Counted from the stretch's first letter, positions 43,679-54,728 are shown. The stretch: 64,000 bases of DNA from Cinnamomum chago (GCA_038049695.1 CP142451.1:33216001-33280000), one strand, 5' to 3'. Notes: a model not told the origin generated them from the sequence alone. A program made the numbers and translations.

Positions 43679-46600
43679 GATATGCTTGAAGAAGCTGCCA
43701 TCAAAACTCAACTTGAGGAGACCCCCCCCCCCCCCGGGATATGCTTGAAGAAGCTGCCATCAAAACTCAACTTGAGGAGACCTGCTGGTGGATGGTTCAT
43801 GGTTCCACTTGATTCTTCGCACAATCTTAGGGTGATATCTTCTATTAAATTGGCTGCCCAAGATCTATTCAAATCTTCCAAAGAAATTCCTACAAATTCG
43901 AACTTTTTACTAGCTCACTCCGAAACATTCCAAACAATTGACCTAACGATCTCATCAGCAGATTTGCTTTTATTTCTGAAAATTCTATTATTTCTCTCCA
44001 ACCAAATCTTCCAAAGACCAGCATGAAGAGACAACTGTTGTCATAATATACGACCTTGGATTGAACTAGCCCTATATTTCCACCGTTGGAAAAGCTACAT
44101 AACAGTACAAGGCATAGCCCAACTCATGTCAAACATATCAATAATTGAAACCCACACTTTATGTGCATACTTGGAATGAATCAACAAATGATAAGTCGTT
44201 TCCTCCTCATTTAAACACAAAGGGCATTTGTTGACAATGATATGGTTTTTCCTTCTCACTTGATCCACCCAACAAAAAGCCAGAAATCTTGGAGGAACGT
44301 AAGAATTCCAAAAATGCCTCCAATCAACCATCCTAACATCAGCACCAGCCAAGACATTATAAAAGGACTTAACCAAAAATTGACCCTTAGCATCAGGCAT
44401 AATCTTTCATCCCTTCTTCTTACAGAAAGATGAACCCCCTCTAGCAAAGAAAGTAAGTTATAGCCCATTTATTCACATGATGTTATCTATATATGAATTT
44501 TAATCTTCCTACAAGTTGTTGCAAAGAATCCCTTTCTATACAGAATGTAACTCCTTATATTTTCACACAATTGAATGAAATTTTCTTTTTTATGCATTAA
44601 CTGTTGTGTGTTTTAAGAATCTCTTTTCCATGTGTGAAGACTCACTGGGCCAAAGTGGTCTATAGAAGGATGTAAATTCATATATTTTCACACAATTGAA
44701 TGAAATTTTCTCTGTTATGCATTGCCTAATGTAAATTAAAGAATCTCTCTCCTATGTGTGATGACTTGTTGGGAAACTTCCTGAATGATGATTCAAGGAT
44801 GGAGAACTTGAAGAAGATTGTCCCACTCTATGTGTGTACACTTGTTTGTGTGTGTGTGTGAGCGAATTAGCAAACCAGAGTTGATAGTGAAATCTCACTA
44901 GCTTCCCATAACGGACAATAAAAAAGGGGGTTTTGCTAATTAATATTTGTTATGCGCTGGTTATGATTTGATCAGACGTGTCAATTATCTATTATAGGTC
45001 TGTCATAATCCACATCACCATCACCTTAACCCATCTAATCAGAGTTTCCTTCATGATATTTGCCCCTCCATTTGATCCCTATTAGAAGCCATGCTCTTTA
45101 TTAACTCACAAATATTTCCTTTCACTACTTCACCTAAGATCTATGTTAGTCTCCCCCTTCTGTTAGTTCCCTGAAATATAATCCTCAAGCAATAATCCTT
45201 GAGTGTTTTTATAGTTGCTATCCTTAATTTTCTCATATGTACTCATTACAAATTCTATCCTTTCCTGTAACTCAAAATGGTTCTCACCATGCAGTTTTGT
45301 CAACACAAAATGGTTGTATAAAACCTATAGCTTGTCATTGTTTAATAACCAAATAGTGGACTCTTAAGAATATTCTATCTATATTGCTGCATGTTTAGAC
45401 AACAACCGAACCCATCATATAACCAATGATGCAAATACTTGTATAAGCCTAGTGTACCTTCGATATGATGTGTAATGGATATTGCACAAAATTGTAGGAT
45501 AAAGCATATCCTCATGTACAAAGTCCATTATTTCATACAATTATAGTAGTTTCATTACTTTCCATAGGAAACAATGTAAATAGCCATATTTCATAACTTT
45601 ATAAATTTCTAAAGAAAAAAGTGTGATAAAACCAGCACTAATGCATCGGATTCATCAGAACTTTGATGTAAAACAAAGGAGAAAGTAATACTAGATGGGC
45701 AACCTCCCAAGAATTCCTATATTCACCCCTTTTTAATCAAAAAGGCTTGGAGAAATTCTTTGGTCGCCATTTCAAAGAAATCTTACAGATGTCTACATTG
45801 GATGCCATCTTTCTACCGGCTTTAATAAATTATCACCATACACAGAGGTTTGACTGTCTTAAAAGTTTTCCAAATAAGTATCTAGATTACCATTTAGGAA
45901 TTGAGACTACAGAAAGGAGGATTTTCAGGAAGGATTAAGGCTCCCCTCAGGATATTGCACTATGTTGGAAAATTTTCATGAAAAGATCCTGGAGTAGATT
46001 ATCTTTGCAACTGGAAGCATATCATAATAAAGGATAGTATTTTGTGTTTAGAGGAATGCAAAGAATGTTCACATCTCGATCCATTGCTCATTTACCTCAG
46101 AAAATGGGTATTGGCAAAAACAATGAAGTTGTTTGCAGCTTGGTGGATTTATTACAACTCAGGTCAAGGTTGTAGAAGCATATCTGCATCTAGAATTTAG
46201 TGATGAGGCAGTGTTGCATAAATCTCATACTAGAAGTAAATAATAAGACATTAGTGAGGTCATGCATGCAAAAGCAAGCATGTTTCCCCTTTCTCCCCTC
46301 TTTCTCTTGTTCCTTCTTTTTCATATTCTATTATCCCTTCCTTTCCATTGTCAAATGTCTAAATCAACGTGGTACCATGCTCAATCCAGAAGGTTCTTCC
46401 TATCGTAACTGGTTTAGGGCTGTCGTCAGTTAACATACCACTGAAGTTAGCAAGGAACGCTTAGATCTAAACAAGTTGATAACCTCACCTCATGAATTGT
46501 CCGGGAAATTGCATATTTGATTTTCACCTCTTTCTTTTTAGGAGCATTTGGAGAGTGAAAATTCCCAGTTCTCTTGAATAAAAAAAAGGTTTCATGATAT

Positions 46601-49600
46601 GAGCAAGCATCTGAAAATTCCATTAATCTAATTTCATGATTGTTGGGAGATTGTTTTTTATGCCAAATCTAATGAAAACACATTATGGTTCGATAATGTT
46701 ATTGAAGTTTCTACACCCTCTATGCCTTAGTAGTGATGCCAACGCCGCCTTCTTCATTAGTTCATTTAGATTCAATCATTGATAAAAAATTGTTACAACA
46801 CCAGTGGAGGATTTCTTTAGATGTTTGCAATCTCTTACAATGTATTTTAAGTCATTCTAGCAGAATAAAGTTGTATAACCCTTACGAATAGAGTTTGTAC
46901 CTTGATTGAGATCTTATCTAATGGTAATTATTGGTTCAACAAAGTGGTGGTATTGGCGCTGCAGTACGGGTATCAGGAAGTTTTATTTGTGGAGAAACTA
47001 GGCGTGTTAATGGGATGGATCAGGACAGCCTGAGGCATATCCAAACTCGTCCCAAATTTAGAAACACAGGTCCGTATCCAACACAAGCCCAGCCCAGCCT
47101 GTCTCAAACATGTCAGGCTCAAGCCAGCCCATTTAGTTAATTTGGCCAGCCTAGGCCCGGCTTTCTATCAGTTGTCCGGTGTTTCTATCACTTATTTGGA
47201 CAAATCGGTCACTAAACTACAAGTACTACTTATTCAGCAGGTCCAGGCCAGGCTTCAAGCTTTCTATCACTTAATCCAAGCTCATCCCAAATAATCTACT
47301 CAAAGTTTGGCCCACAAGCACCACTAGCAAAAACTGTATTGCGACTCAAGAAGAGTCCCATGACATGAGTTATCCACATAGCTCTATCATGACTCTCAAA
47401 TATGTGGTTGAAGCAAGGTTATAAAACTCGGATTCAGGGGAATGTGGTGACTTGGTAAACCTCGAGTTGAGTTGACTCGGCTGAATCAAACTGAGTCTCC
47501 CCTAAGCCCAACAACTTTTACAAAAAAAAGGAAATAAATATCAAAAGATAATAAAATAGAAAACTATTTTCTATTAATTTAGGGACAAGGTCAAGCTCGG
47601 ATGGCCTGGCCCATGAGCACCCCCAAGAGAAGCTGTATTTTGTTATGTTTACTGAAGAAGAGTCCTATGACTTGAGTTATTCACATAGCTCTGCCATGAC
47701 TCTCAAATAAGAGGTTGAAGCAAGGTTTTAAAACTCAGATTCAGGGGGTGTGGGGACTTGCTCACCCTCAAGTTGAGTTGACTTGGCCAAGTCAAATTAA
47801 GTCTCTACAAAGCGCAACAAACTTCATAAAAATGAAATAAATAGCAAAAAAATAAAATTTAAAATTATTTTCTCATGCTGGATAATCTTCATCAGCATTG
47901 TTTGATGGTTGTTAACACTTGCCTTGCCTTTCTGCTGAAGAATCTGTGGATCACCTGTTGCTAAACTGCTTGGCAGCACAAGCCATTTCGAACGTTGTCA
48001 TTATTTGGTTTGAGTGTCGTTGAATTCTCTCTCGTTCCCTTAATGACCTCTTTGTTGCCTAGAAGCCGGCTGTGGGAACAATGAGAGGAAGGATTACATG
48101 TCAATCCTCTTTCCTGGGTGGCATTTGGGTTATTTGGAAGGAAAGGAATCTAAGATGTTTTGAACGCAAACCATCTATACCATTTCAGACGTGACTGATA
48201 GGACGAGTTTCGCCTTTGTCTCATGGGTCCCCATCCTCTCATTTGTGCTTACCATTTGAACTCATCTTGATGAGCTAGAGGGAAAGTAGTCTTTCATTAG
48301 CTATGTCCCCTCTTCTTTTTGTGTTGTTTGTTTCCATGGCTGCTTTTCTTTGTTTCCCAGTGGTTTTTGTTCTGGGCATCTTTTTGTTTGCTTGTTAGTA
48401 TCTCTCTCTTGTACTACATAGCTTTTGATTAATCAAGGTTACCATTCAATTAAAAAAAAAAATAGAATTCTAAGATTTGTCATATTTTACTAATTAATAA
48501 TGAAATTAAGTAGCAACAAGCTCCCCCATTTATGTCTTAATCAGCTGGATTGATGGTACCTCTGATCTTAAATGCTCAGATTTTCTAAAAACCGTGATTT
48601 TGATATTCTAGAATCAATGCAAAATGCTTCTCGAAGCCTTCCAAAGCTTTTCCCAACAAAAAATTGAGAAATAGAGCAAATTGGGACTGAAAACCAATAG
48701 GACTCAACCTCCTATGACTTTTATTATTGTTATTATTTTTTTGTGATGGTGATGGTGGCGGCCAGGGTGGCTGAATTTTAAAAGGAAGAGTTGAAGATCT
48801 TTGTGATCAACTCATGGCCCTCGAAGAAGGTTCATTTATTACACCTTTTAACTTTTCCCATTGTATATGGTATACATACCCATTCTCATCTCATGCCTTC
48901 TACCATGAGTCCATACCAGATCATTGATGCTGGAGGAACAGATCATTGATGCTGGTGGAACAGACCATATGACTGGTATGAGTTCTTCTTTCGTGTCTTA
49001 ATCTCCTCTTTATAGTGGTGGATTCAAGATTGTTGATGGCTCTCATACCCATGTTGAGGGAACTGGAATTACTTCTATTTCTTCTTCATTATCTTTATCA
49101 TCTGCTTTCCATTTTTATTTTTGTTGACCAGTGACATGACTCGAACCCACAGCCTCAACATTGCAACAGTAAGCACCTTCCATTTCTTTATCATCTACTT
49201 TTCATGCTCCTAAATTGTCTGCAAACTTGTCATATCTGAGTAGCCAACCAAATCTTTTAATTGCGCTATCACTTTCTATCCCACTCATTGTGTCATTCAG
49301 GATTTGGTGAGTGGATGGAAAATTGGTGGACATGAAAGTGGTGAATACCTAATTCAACCTAGAGTAGAGACTGATGCTTCTTCCCCATTCAGTTCAAAAA
49401 TACGAGTTATATATCGGCAATTCAGCATGATCATCTTGGACACATACCTTTACCTCATCTAGAAATTGTGACTTTCCTCAATTTCTAGTTTGAGTAGATA
49501 TCTTAGGTTATACTCTTATAAATAGCCATTGGCTATTCTTAATGAATTAACCAAAGAAAAATTAGTTCAAATTGTTCTGTCAAGATGTAGACTTAAATTT

Positions 49601-50558
49601 CAACCGTTTTATCTAAAAGGACGTCCATCTTGGATCTCTTCACTTTCTTATCGACCATTTTCACTCAAATGTAAGACAAATCACTAAACCCTTATCAAGA
49701 AAATTACCATTCAAAAATAATAACAATAACCTACATTGTGCTATAATTTTAAAATTCTTACAATTGATCGAACTATACATTTGAGCAAATCAAGAAACAT
49801 TCTAGGCCGTTTGTTTGCGTGGTTCCTAGGAATTCATATTCAAAGGGGCTCCAATAAAGGAACATTAAAGAGCATAGGGGTGAAGGATATAAGGTGGAAA
49901 TGGAGAGGGGACCCTCACTCTCTTAGGAGTTGAATTGCTAGGGCAATGGCTTGGTATTCATTTGGATTCATTTTCCATTAAAGGGGAGACAATTTGACAA
50001 TCAATTTTGGGTCTTTCGCCTTTGTTTCTTCAGTTTTAATCACTTTTAGAACTACAATTCTTAGACTTCCTAAAACCCAAATTACATGAAACAAATGTGC
50101 CCCTCTACAAATCCAAGAAAAACACAGAAGCTGATAATCAATCATGAAAGCAAATTGAGAAGAAGAACCAAAAAAAAAAAAAGAGAAGCCTAACCAGTGG
50201 GGGATGACCAGGCAGCGTGGAGGACGCATCGCTCCTGGACGTTGGAGCAGAAGCCGACAGTGATCTTGTTGAGATCGCCGCGAAGAACGGCGCCGTTCCA
50301 GACGGAGGATCCGTCGTAGACGGTGACCTGGCCTGCGAGAACTACGTTGGGAGCCACGTAGGCGTCGACGGCGATCTTGGGGAGCCACTGGCCCAAGGGG
50401 ATGATCCTCCTCTGGCCTCTGTAGTCCCAATTCACGCGTTCTGGGTCTGGAGTTATTGGTTTGGGATCTGCTGTGGAGAAATGAAGGCGTGAGAGGAAGA
50501 GAGATGGAGAGGGTTTTAGGGCTAGGGTTTTGCGAGAGAAGCGAAGTAGAGTCGCCAT
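39919..50558 (-). CDS. GAMMACAL: Mitochondrial gamma-carbonic-anhydrase-like subunit of complex I (gamma-CAL), two exons
   Basis: The exons are 50558-50195 (364 nt) and 40295-39919 (377 nt), joined across a 9899-bp GT-AG intron. Together they encode 246 residues, close to the 252-256 of Arabidopsis gamma-CAL1/2. Residues 1-30 are an Arg/Ser-rich mitochondrial presequence. Residues about 60-200 form the left-handed beta-helix of hexapeptide repeats typical of gamma carbonic anhydrases. H114 (VLHAAW) is kept, but the other two zinc ligands of active gamma-CAs are A136 and R141 (IGAYSLLRSC), so it should not be a working anhydrase. This matches the CAL paralogues, which sit in the matrix-side carbonic-anhydrase domain of plant complex I. 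The start at 50558 has a good context (AAAATGG) and gives the presequence. An in-frame upstream ATG at 50750 would add 64 residues and is less likely. Confidence 0.9.
40761..40952. repeat. 100-bp tandem duplication in the gamma-CAL intron
   Basis: Copy 1 (40761-40860) and copy 2 (40861-40952 and partly beyond) start AACATGCAGGCTCAAATC. They differ at about one base in the first 90, so the duplication is recent. Confidence 0.9.
43171..44470 (-). pseudogene. L1-type LINE 3' remnant with zinc-binding and RNase H regions
   Basis: The minus strand encodes the reverse-transcriptase zinc-binding domain (44095-44400): FWNSYVPPRFLAFCW, CPLCLNEEETTYHLLIHS and HKVW. Downstream is the linker with KIWLERNNRIFR and the start of an RNase H domain (LKLSFDGSFFKHIP, about 43680-43790), as in plant L1 elements. 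The frame is broken by a G/C homopolymer and a 59-bp duplication. The 3' end is marked by the T run at 43171-43179 (poly-A on the minus strand). The 5' part is missing. Confidence 0.78.
43640..43735. repeat. 37-base C run with a 59-bp duplication and a second C run
   Basis: Thirty-seven C at 43640-43676 are followed by GGGATATGCTTGAAGAAGC; 14 C at 43722-43735 are followed by the same sequence. It lies in the LINE RNase H region. The long homopolymer may be miscounted in the assembly. Confidence 0.85.
47309..47877. repeat. 300-bp direct duplication in the gamma-CAL intron
   Basis: The stretch 47309-47580 recurs at 47608-47877 with an offset of about 299 bp. For example, GAGTTATCCACATAGCTCT compares with GAGTTATTCACATAGCTCT. 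The copies are clearly diverged. The block contains CTCAAGTTGAGTTGACT-type short inverted words. Its origin is unknown. Confidence 0.75.
47878..48468 (+). pseudogene. L1-type LINE 3' end, plus strand
   Basis: The reading AEESVDHLLLNCLAAQAIS followed by WFE, and later GGIWVIWKERNLRCFERK, match the zinc-binding tail of plant L1 ORF2. A 3' UTR with a GTTTGCTTGTTAGT-like end runs to an 11-base A tail at 48455. It is 5'-truncated and broken, and no clear target duplication was found. Confidence 0.7.
48900..49470 (+). pseudogene. Copia pol remnant (protease to gag-pre-integrase region)
   Basis: Readable pieces include IIDAGGTDHMTGMSSSF (the Copia protease motif, usually DSGATDHMT) and IVDGSHTHVEGTG, then THCVIQDLVSGWKIGGHESG. 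These fit the protease and pre-integrase part of Copia pol. It is a broken fossil, and no LTRs are recognised nearby. Confidence 0.7.
50195..50558 (-). CDS. GAMMACAL: gamma-CAL exon 1
   Basis: This exon encodes residues 1-121 and the first base of codon 122: presequence, WDYRGQRRIIPLGQWLP and the first half of the beta-helix including RGDLNKITVGFCSNVQ. The donor GTTAGG starts at 50194, giving a phase-1 junction. GC-rich coding sequence ends exactly at the AT-rich intron. Confidence 0.9.
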
Positions 50559-50774
50559 TTTCTCTTTCTTTCTTTCTGGGGTTTCTGATTTCTTGAGGAA
50601 TTGATTGATGTGGTTCTGGAGTCGATTTGAGACGACTTGTTTTGAAATTAGGGATGTGGAGGAGGAGGAGGAGGAGGAAGAAAGTGGGGAAATGGTGGGC
50701 CTGGACTTGAGACTACATATATACCCGGCCCAAAACAAGATTAAGATCAAATCGAAATATATTGCAATTTTTTT
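50559..50774 (-). promoter_or_regulatory. gamma-CAL 5' UTR and proximal promoter region
   Basis: The stretch between the gamma-CAL start codon and the Pack-MULE-like element is only about 216 bp. On the minus strand it carries a CTCCTCC-type pyrimidine-rich leader (about 50650-50690) and an ATATATGT TATA-like stretch near 50716. A transcription start cannot be fixed, but any longer promoter must lie inside the transposon. Confidence 0.45.
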
Positions 50775-50845
50775 AGAGAGATGCTAAATGCACACACAAC
50801 TTTGATCACTACACACTGCAAATTTCTTTAACCAAAATAACCACA

Positions 50846-51121
50846 TTATAATATATTAAGTTTGGAGGTTTTGACTTCAATTTTGACCGTGGTTATAATT
50901 TTGAAAGACGGTTATGTAACTACTGATGTAACTATCGACTCATTTTTCCATCAAACCATCATGGTTCAATTGTTCCTATGTAACTATACCCTATTTCCTC
51001 CAATTTCTCTATTTCTATTTTATTCAACTTGTCTTATAAAAAGAGATAATTTTTTTTAATATGTGATTATTTATTTTACAATGCAAGGAGATACCGTGCT
51101 GAGCACCGGTTATTGGGCTAG
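50846..51121 (+). mobile_element. Mini-Helitron 1
   Basis: The 3' end is a hairpin ACCGTGCTGAGCACCGGT followed by TATTGGGCTAG, the Helitron CTAG terminus with T next. The start TATAATATATTAAGTTTGG parallels the start of the next copy. There is no coding sequence. Confidence 0.6.
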
Positions 51122-51496
51122 TTATACTATATTAAAGAGGAAGATTTTTGCTTTAATTTTGATTGTCAGTTAGAATTTTGACGGTAAGTTATTCAGTTTT
51201 CAAATCTTCGCTCCCATTTATGCAACTACATACTTTATCTAATTATAATAAAAAAAACACTTGTAACCACTCCCACTTCTATTTTACTACAAAAACTCCA
51301 TTTCAATCCAAATTCTACAATTCTCTTTCTACTCAAACTCTCATCTTTCTACCACTAGCTCTTGGATTGCATAATCAAGTACTCTCTTATTCTTTTCTCT
51401 TTTTTTTTTCCTTCGAAATCTATGAATTTCTTAATGTATGAATATTTAAATTGCAATGTTGGTCATATCTGTGCTGAGCACGGGTTATTATGCTAG
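51122..51496 (+). mobile_element. Mini-Helitron 2, directly adjoining
   Basis: It starts TTATACTATATTAAAGAGG, close to the common plant Helitron start TCTATACTATTATTAAAG, and follows copy 1 without a gap. It ends in hairpin GTGCTGAGCACGGG plus TTATTATGCTAG, then T. Head-to-tail Helitrons of the same family are inferred. Confidence 0.65.
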
Positions 51497-51619
51497 TATA
51501 AAATTACGTAAAAGAACTTCTATAAAAAGTCTCTCCCTCCCCAACTTCCTTATGCACTCACCCACTCTCATCCACCCCAACCCCACCCAACACCGCCCCT
51601 TCAGGCAAATCCATAGTTG

Positions 51620-51997
51620 CTTCTCCTCTCCATCACTACCTCTCCTCCATCCCTCCTCCCTCCCCTCTCCAACTCCTCTCCACCTTCAAAGACCGCTCCA
51701 ACCTCCCTCCCATTCATTTATCATCCTCATCCTCTTCTCCTTTGATCCCGTCTCCTCTGCTTTCCTTTCCTCTGACTTCGACTACGCCCATTTCTCCTCA
51801 CAAGCCCTCAGCTTCGGCTCCACCGCCGCCCGCGTCGAGAAGCTCGAGGATGGTTTTCTTCTCCTCGGAAAAGCAGCTCCACTCCGAAGTCCTCTCTAGC
51901 CACGATGACTTCTTCGCCCATCTCTCTTCCCTTAAAGACGCCGAATCCACCTTCTTCGTCGTTCGCTCCAGTATCTCCACCCTTTAGTCCTCCGTTC
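51620..51997 (+). pseudogene. COG5: Captured fragment of COG5 exon 1
   Basis: Frames in sequence read DPVSSAFLSSDFDYAHFSSQALSFGS (split here for length: DPVSSAFLSSDF then DYAHFSSQALSFGS) and ARVEKLEDGFLLL, and then in another frame LHSEVLSSHDDFFAHLSSL and KDAESTFFVVRSSISTL. This order matches the N-terminal region of plant COG5, a subunit of the conserved oligomeric Golgi tethering complex. The two halves are in different frames (a shift around 51870), and a TAG replaces the expected Gln codon at 51986-51988. The similarity stops at a GA microsatellite. No intron remains, and a functional protein is not expected. Confidence 0.7.
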
Positions 51998-51998
51998 G

Positions 51999-51999
51999 T

Positions 52000-52033
<34 letters not shown>

Positions 52034-52056
52034 AGGGAGAGGGAGAGGGAGAGAGA
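51999..52056. repeat. GA microsatellite with G run
   Basis: About 16 GA units are followed by nine G and imperfect GGGAGA units. It directly abuts the COG5 fragment. Confidence 0.9.
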
Positions 52057-52233
52057 CCGGAACGGCCGGCAAGTAGGAGAGGGAGAGAGATGGAGTGTAG
52101 AGAGAACTTGATAGAGTTTATTGAGAGTATTTTAGGAAATGAGTTGTGTAGAAAGTAATTTTGGTATTAAGTGTTGGGTCTAGAGATAAGCAATGTGCCG
52201 AGAGCAAATTGTGAGTGCATTTAGCATCTCTCT

Positions 52234-53251
52234 TTTTTTTTACTCCATCCCCTGAGATAGTATCCCCTCCGACAATTAAAACAATCCCTCCATTCCTAGA
52301 TATATGATACCCACTCTTGGATTGTACCCAGGGTTTGATCTTTTGAAGCTAAGGCGAGAAGTGGTTTCCAAATCAATTGTTCGACCTCTTGTTCTCAAAA
52401 TATTTTGTAAAATTAGTTAAGTGGTGTCTACATCTCCCTGCCATAGGGAAACTCAAGATCATTGCTTGGATCGCTAGGTTATAGTCTCACATCCCGGTAG
52501 GCCTATCAATTGAGCCTATTAAGATGGGCACCCGCCCCAGCCTAATCCAAGTCTGAAAATACAGGGCTTTTAAAAAAAACTCGAGCCCGGCGAGCTGGAC
52601 TTGGACAATGGTTTTAAAGCCCGGCTAAAATGGGAGTGGGAATGGGCAAAACAGGCCTGGCTGCAATTACATTTCACTCATACTCACTTAAATAAGCACT
52701 CCTTTAAAAAATATATATCATTATTCTTTGGGGCCTCAAAGTGCATATGTAACATAATCCAATTGCTTTGTTTTCCAAGGAATCCACAAACCCCTCACAT
52801 TGGATTGAAAGTTGAAACACCCATTTTTTTCCTATTTTATTCCATTTTCCTTTGGGACCTCAAAATCCAAATCAATAATAATCCAGTTACTTTGATTTTC
52901 AAGGCATCCATAATCTATGCATAGAAATTTGTGCATTCAGGTAATCTGACAATAGTTATAATGTGAACAAAACCCATGAATCAAAAGAACAAGTGAGAAG
53001 CCCAGTATTTAAATTAGAAAAAAGGACATCCCTTAAAAATAAATCATTTCCATATATCCTCAACTGATGAATGCCAATATTACTAGAAATCAATCAAAGG
53101 ATGAAATGAGATGCTACAAGAGTTAATCATCAATAAAAGGAGATGGGGGTACCATTTAAAAAAAAAAGAAAAGAAAAGAAAAGAGATGGGTTAAAAAAAC
53201 AGAAAAGAGGAAAAGCAAGAATTATGGGGTTTGCACGTACGTTTGGAATAT

Positions 53252-53310
<59 letters not shown>

Positions 53311-54112
53311 ATGGAATGAAAATCTCCACGACGGCTGTCTTTTTAGTGTGGTCTTAATTTCATTACACACGGTAGGTTTTCAGATGTCGGTCCTTTTTGC
53401 CAAATCTTCATGAAGAAAAAAAGATCGTGCTAAGCCCTGGTCCGACCTGGGATGGGATTTGACGTAGGCCCATTTATTTTAAGATCATGTTTGGAAAACC
53501 CCTGGCAGGCCCACCCAATATTTGAGATGGAATTAGACAGCCCAAGCCCAAGCACGGCCCAACCCATTGTCAGGAGTGCATCCGGTCCAATTATCAAAAC
53601 TCTTCACACTTCCCACTTCTTTAGCCCACCTCCTTAAGAATTCTCTTACTAGAGTGTGGTTACCTAAAAAGAAGATCCCATGAAATGTGGGTTTTCATTT
53701 TCAAGAGGGAGAGAGAAATTTTTGGTTCTTACCTCTTCTACAAAATTGGAAATCCTCTCTATTAAGAAAAAACAATTCATTTTTTTTTTCTTTTCCATGT
53801 AGAAAAGTTCACGGTGAGAGAACTTTTATTTATTTATTGAGCCTCCCTTACTTGAGCACCAATGCTAATGATAAGGATATCATCATTTTTTTTGGAATCA
53901 TCTGCCCCCTCCCATTCAACACATACCTGTATATAGTGATAAAGGCTTGAATTATCATCCCAACCACTTGATGAATGCCAATAAGTTTTCACGGTCCAAA
54001 ACAAGCATACAATTGATCCAACACCTCAAGTGATTACCTAGGTAGATTAGGATCCCACTCTCTCCTCCATCGGAAATAGAGCCGTCCTCAACTCGATACC
54101 ATTCTGTGACGA
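52234..54112. other. Intergenic sequence, no gene recognised
   Basis: A perfect CT microsatellite (28 units) fills 53253-53308. GCCCGGC/GGCCCAACCC-rich stretches lie near 52555-52640 and 53520-53560. No ORF has a recognisable domain. Confidence 0.6.
53253..53308. repeat. CT microsatellite
   Basis: Twenty-eight uninterrupted TC units. Confidence 0.97.
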
Positions 54113-54280
54113 CCCGAGACCACTATCAACATGATATTGTCCGCTTTGACTCATGGGATTTAACTCAATCTTGCCAAACAGTTTAAAAGGCCTAGTGTGT
54201 GGGGTTAAGGCCAGGTCATACATTATAAGCCTAACGTCAGGACTTGAATATTTTTGATGCGGACTTGGACAAAGCCTCAA
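54113..54280 (-). mobile_element. TRIM LTR remnant
   Basis: The stretch TGTGACGACCCGAG...CATGATATTGTCCGCTTTG with AAAAGGCCT at 54186 matches, in order, the reverse complement of the TRIM LTR at 11576-11784 (TGTAACGCCCC...CATGATATTATCCGCTTTG). It is a diverged fragment in the opposite orientation. Its exact right end is unclear. Confidence 0.6.
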
Positions 54281-54728
54281 GGTACTAACCGAAGTACTAC
54301 ACCTTTATCCCTGTGGATTCCCCTTTTTTGGCTCACGGTATCACTTGACCTTATCTTGCCACAAGGGATCACTTAGGTGAGTTAGGATCTCACAATGAAT
54401 TAGTGTCAACCTCGGAATCGGTCACTATCAAGGGGGTCTGTTTTATGGTCTGCTCGGGATGTATCACCAAGTGGGCCCCACTAGTTATTTAGGTACGCGG
54501 TGATCACCTTATTGTGAGTACCAATTCTCACATGAGGTTTTTCCTTATTTATTTATTTATTTGGCGAAGGAACTTTTATGTTTAGATGGAATGGAGGAAA
54601 GAGCTTAAATGTACGTCCCATGGTTTTTCAAATACAAGCAATCTCCAGTGAGCAATGCAAACTTTTTCTCTTACAACCAAAATCCAATGATTTAATGATA
54701 GAAATAAAAAGGAAGTAAATACACTATA

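Larger units (their letters stand above)
40296..50194 (-). other. 9.9-kb intron of gamma-CAL
   Basis: The intron has GT at the donor (50194) and AG at the acceptor (40296). It is loaded with repeats: a 100-bp tandem duplication, a TA repeat (41665-41688), two L1 LINE ends in opposite orientations, a long C run, a 300-bp direct duplication and a Copia pol remnant. The parts 40961-43170, 44471-47308 and 49471-50194 show no recognisable gene or element. Confidence 0.85.
50775..52233. mobile_element. Pack-MULE-like element carrying a COG5 exon fragment
   Basis: Its inverted ends read AGAGAGATGCTAAATGCAC (left, 50775) and the same as complement at 52233. The next words, CACACAACTTTG and CTCACAATTTGC, are also alike. 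The ends resemble those of the MULE at 26705, which read TTCTAAATGCACCCACA. T runs flank both sides, so the 9-bp duplication (ATTTTTTTA / TTTTTTTTA) is ambiguous. Inside are two adjoining Helitron-like miniatures (about 50846-51496) and a host-gene fragment (about 51620-51997). No transposase is present. Confidence 0.65.

Noticed and set aside
45747-45938. 63-residue open stretch in the gamma-CAL intron
   Set aside because: It shows no recognisable motif, has no neighbouring exon signals, and length alone is not evidence.
49125-49175. TCGAACCC words considered as a tRNA gene on the minus strand
   Set aside because: No cloverleaf can be drawn, the anticodon and acceptor stems are lacking, and it lies within a decayed Copia region.
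50559-50750. Upstream in-frame ATG of gamma-CAL at 50750
   Set aside because: It would add 64 Ser-rich residues in front of a good mitochondrial presequence. The ATG at 50558 has better context and matches family length.
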